In this document: positions 63,986-64,000 of the stretch, in pieces
Layout: every line of letters starts with the position of its first letter
Position numbering within the stretch: position 1 is the first letter of the stretch
Origin: Rhizobium oryzihabitans
GTDB lineage: Bacteria; Pseudomonadota; Alphaproteobacteria; Rhizobiales; Rhizobiaceae
Length of the DNA stretch: 64,000 nucleotides
Reading direction: 5' to 3'
NCBI RefSeq assembly: GCF_010669145.1
Contig: NZ_CP048637.1
Location: forward strand, 248,001 to 312,000
Notes under the pieces: model-generated
Told to the model about the DNA's origin: nothing
Databases searched by the model: none
The model's input: only the letters and a program-made list of their open reading frames with translations
Translations under genes and position numbers: made by a program

Positions 63986-64000
63986 AAAAACTAACACTCA

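Noticed and set aside
1..64000. CRISPR arrays, tRNA or rRNA genes
   Set aside because: No regularly spaced direct repeats and no tRNA- or rRNA-like segments were recognised.

Overview
This window looks like part of a self-transmissible plasmid from the Rhizobiaceae (Rhizobium/Agrobacterium group). The reasons are a Ti/p42a-type trb mating-pair operon, TraI/TraR/TraM and CinR-like quorum-sensing genes, TraA/TraCDG DNA-processing genes around a RSF1010-like oriT, and a run of small accessory genes of a kind common on rhizobial plasmids. No repABC origin, chromosomal housekeeping cluster, tRNA, rRNA or CRISPR array was seen. The first gene (trbB) is cut by the window edge.

Layout. 1-9.6 kb: trbBCDEJKLFGHI on the + strand, tightly overlapping; trbI carries a frameshift. 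9.6-12.6 kb: AHL synthase traI, a CinR-like LuxR regulator, anti-activator traM and traR. 12.9-14.3 kb: an Xre/RES-type toxin-antitoxin pair. 14.3-20.2 kb: traH, traB, traF, traA on the - strand. 20.28-20.35 kb: oriT. 20.5-22.9 kb: traC, traD, traG on the + strand. 23.2-25.8 kb: a group II intron with a reverse transcriptase/HNH protein. 25.9-29.2 kb: WGR protein, secreted nuclease and several small genes. 29.2-33.5 kb: an ardC-type antirestriction gene split by a recombinase-in-trio (RIT) element with perfect 34-bp inverted ends and a 6-bp direct repeat. 33.8-38.6 kb: rhizobial plasmid hypotheticals and a ParB-like protein. 38.9-40.6 kb: a two-gene insert (DUF4238 plus trypsin-like protein) of unknown function. 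40.6-47.9 kb: a giant methylase-helicase, a DUF1419 protein, a TOPRIM protein and a small gene.

48.4-54.2 kb is a rearranged block: two inverted 806-bp IS6-family copies flank an alpha/beta hydrolase and a divergent LysR gene. An amino-acid ABC ATPase and a TonB receptor are each cut by one IS copy, and no 8-bp target duplications are visible, so IS-driven deletion or inversion is likely.

54.9-64 kb is a catabolic island that reads as N-acetylmuramic acid (or related amino sugar) uptake and breakdown: HAD phosphatase, ABC importer (ATPase, binding protein, two permeases), RpiR/MurR-like regulator, MurA paralogue, BadF-type amino-sugar kinase and MurQ etherase. Three copies of a GGAAT-N5-ATTCC-type dyad lie in front of its three transcription starts, suggesting one local regulon.

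The transfer genes form a complete conjugation set: the trb genes make the channel, TraA nicks oriT with TraC/TraD, TraG couples DNA to the channel, and TraI/TraR/TraM/CinR sets density control. Four genes (trbI, a DUF736 gene, and two of the RIT recombinases) each lack one base in a short G/C run. This is either real decay or consensus error, and it decides whether the system is functional.
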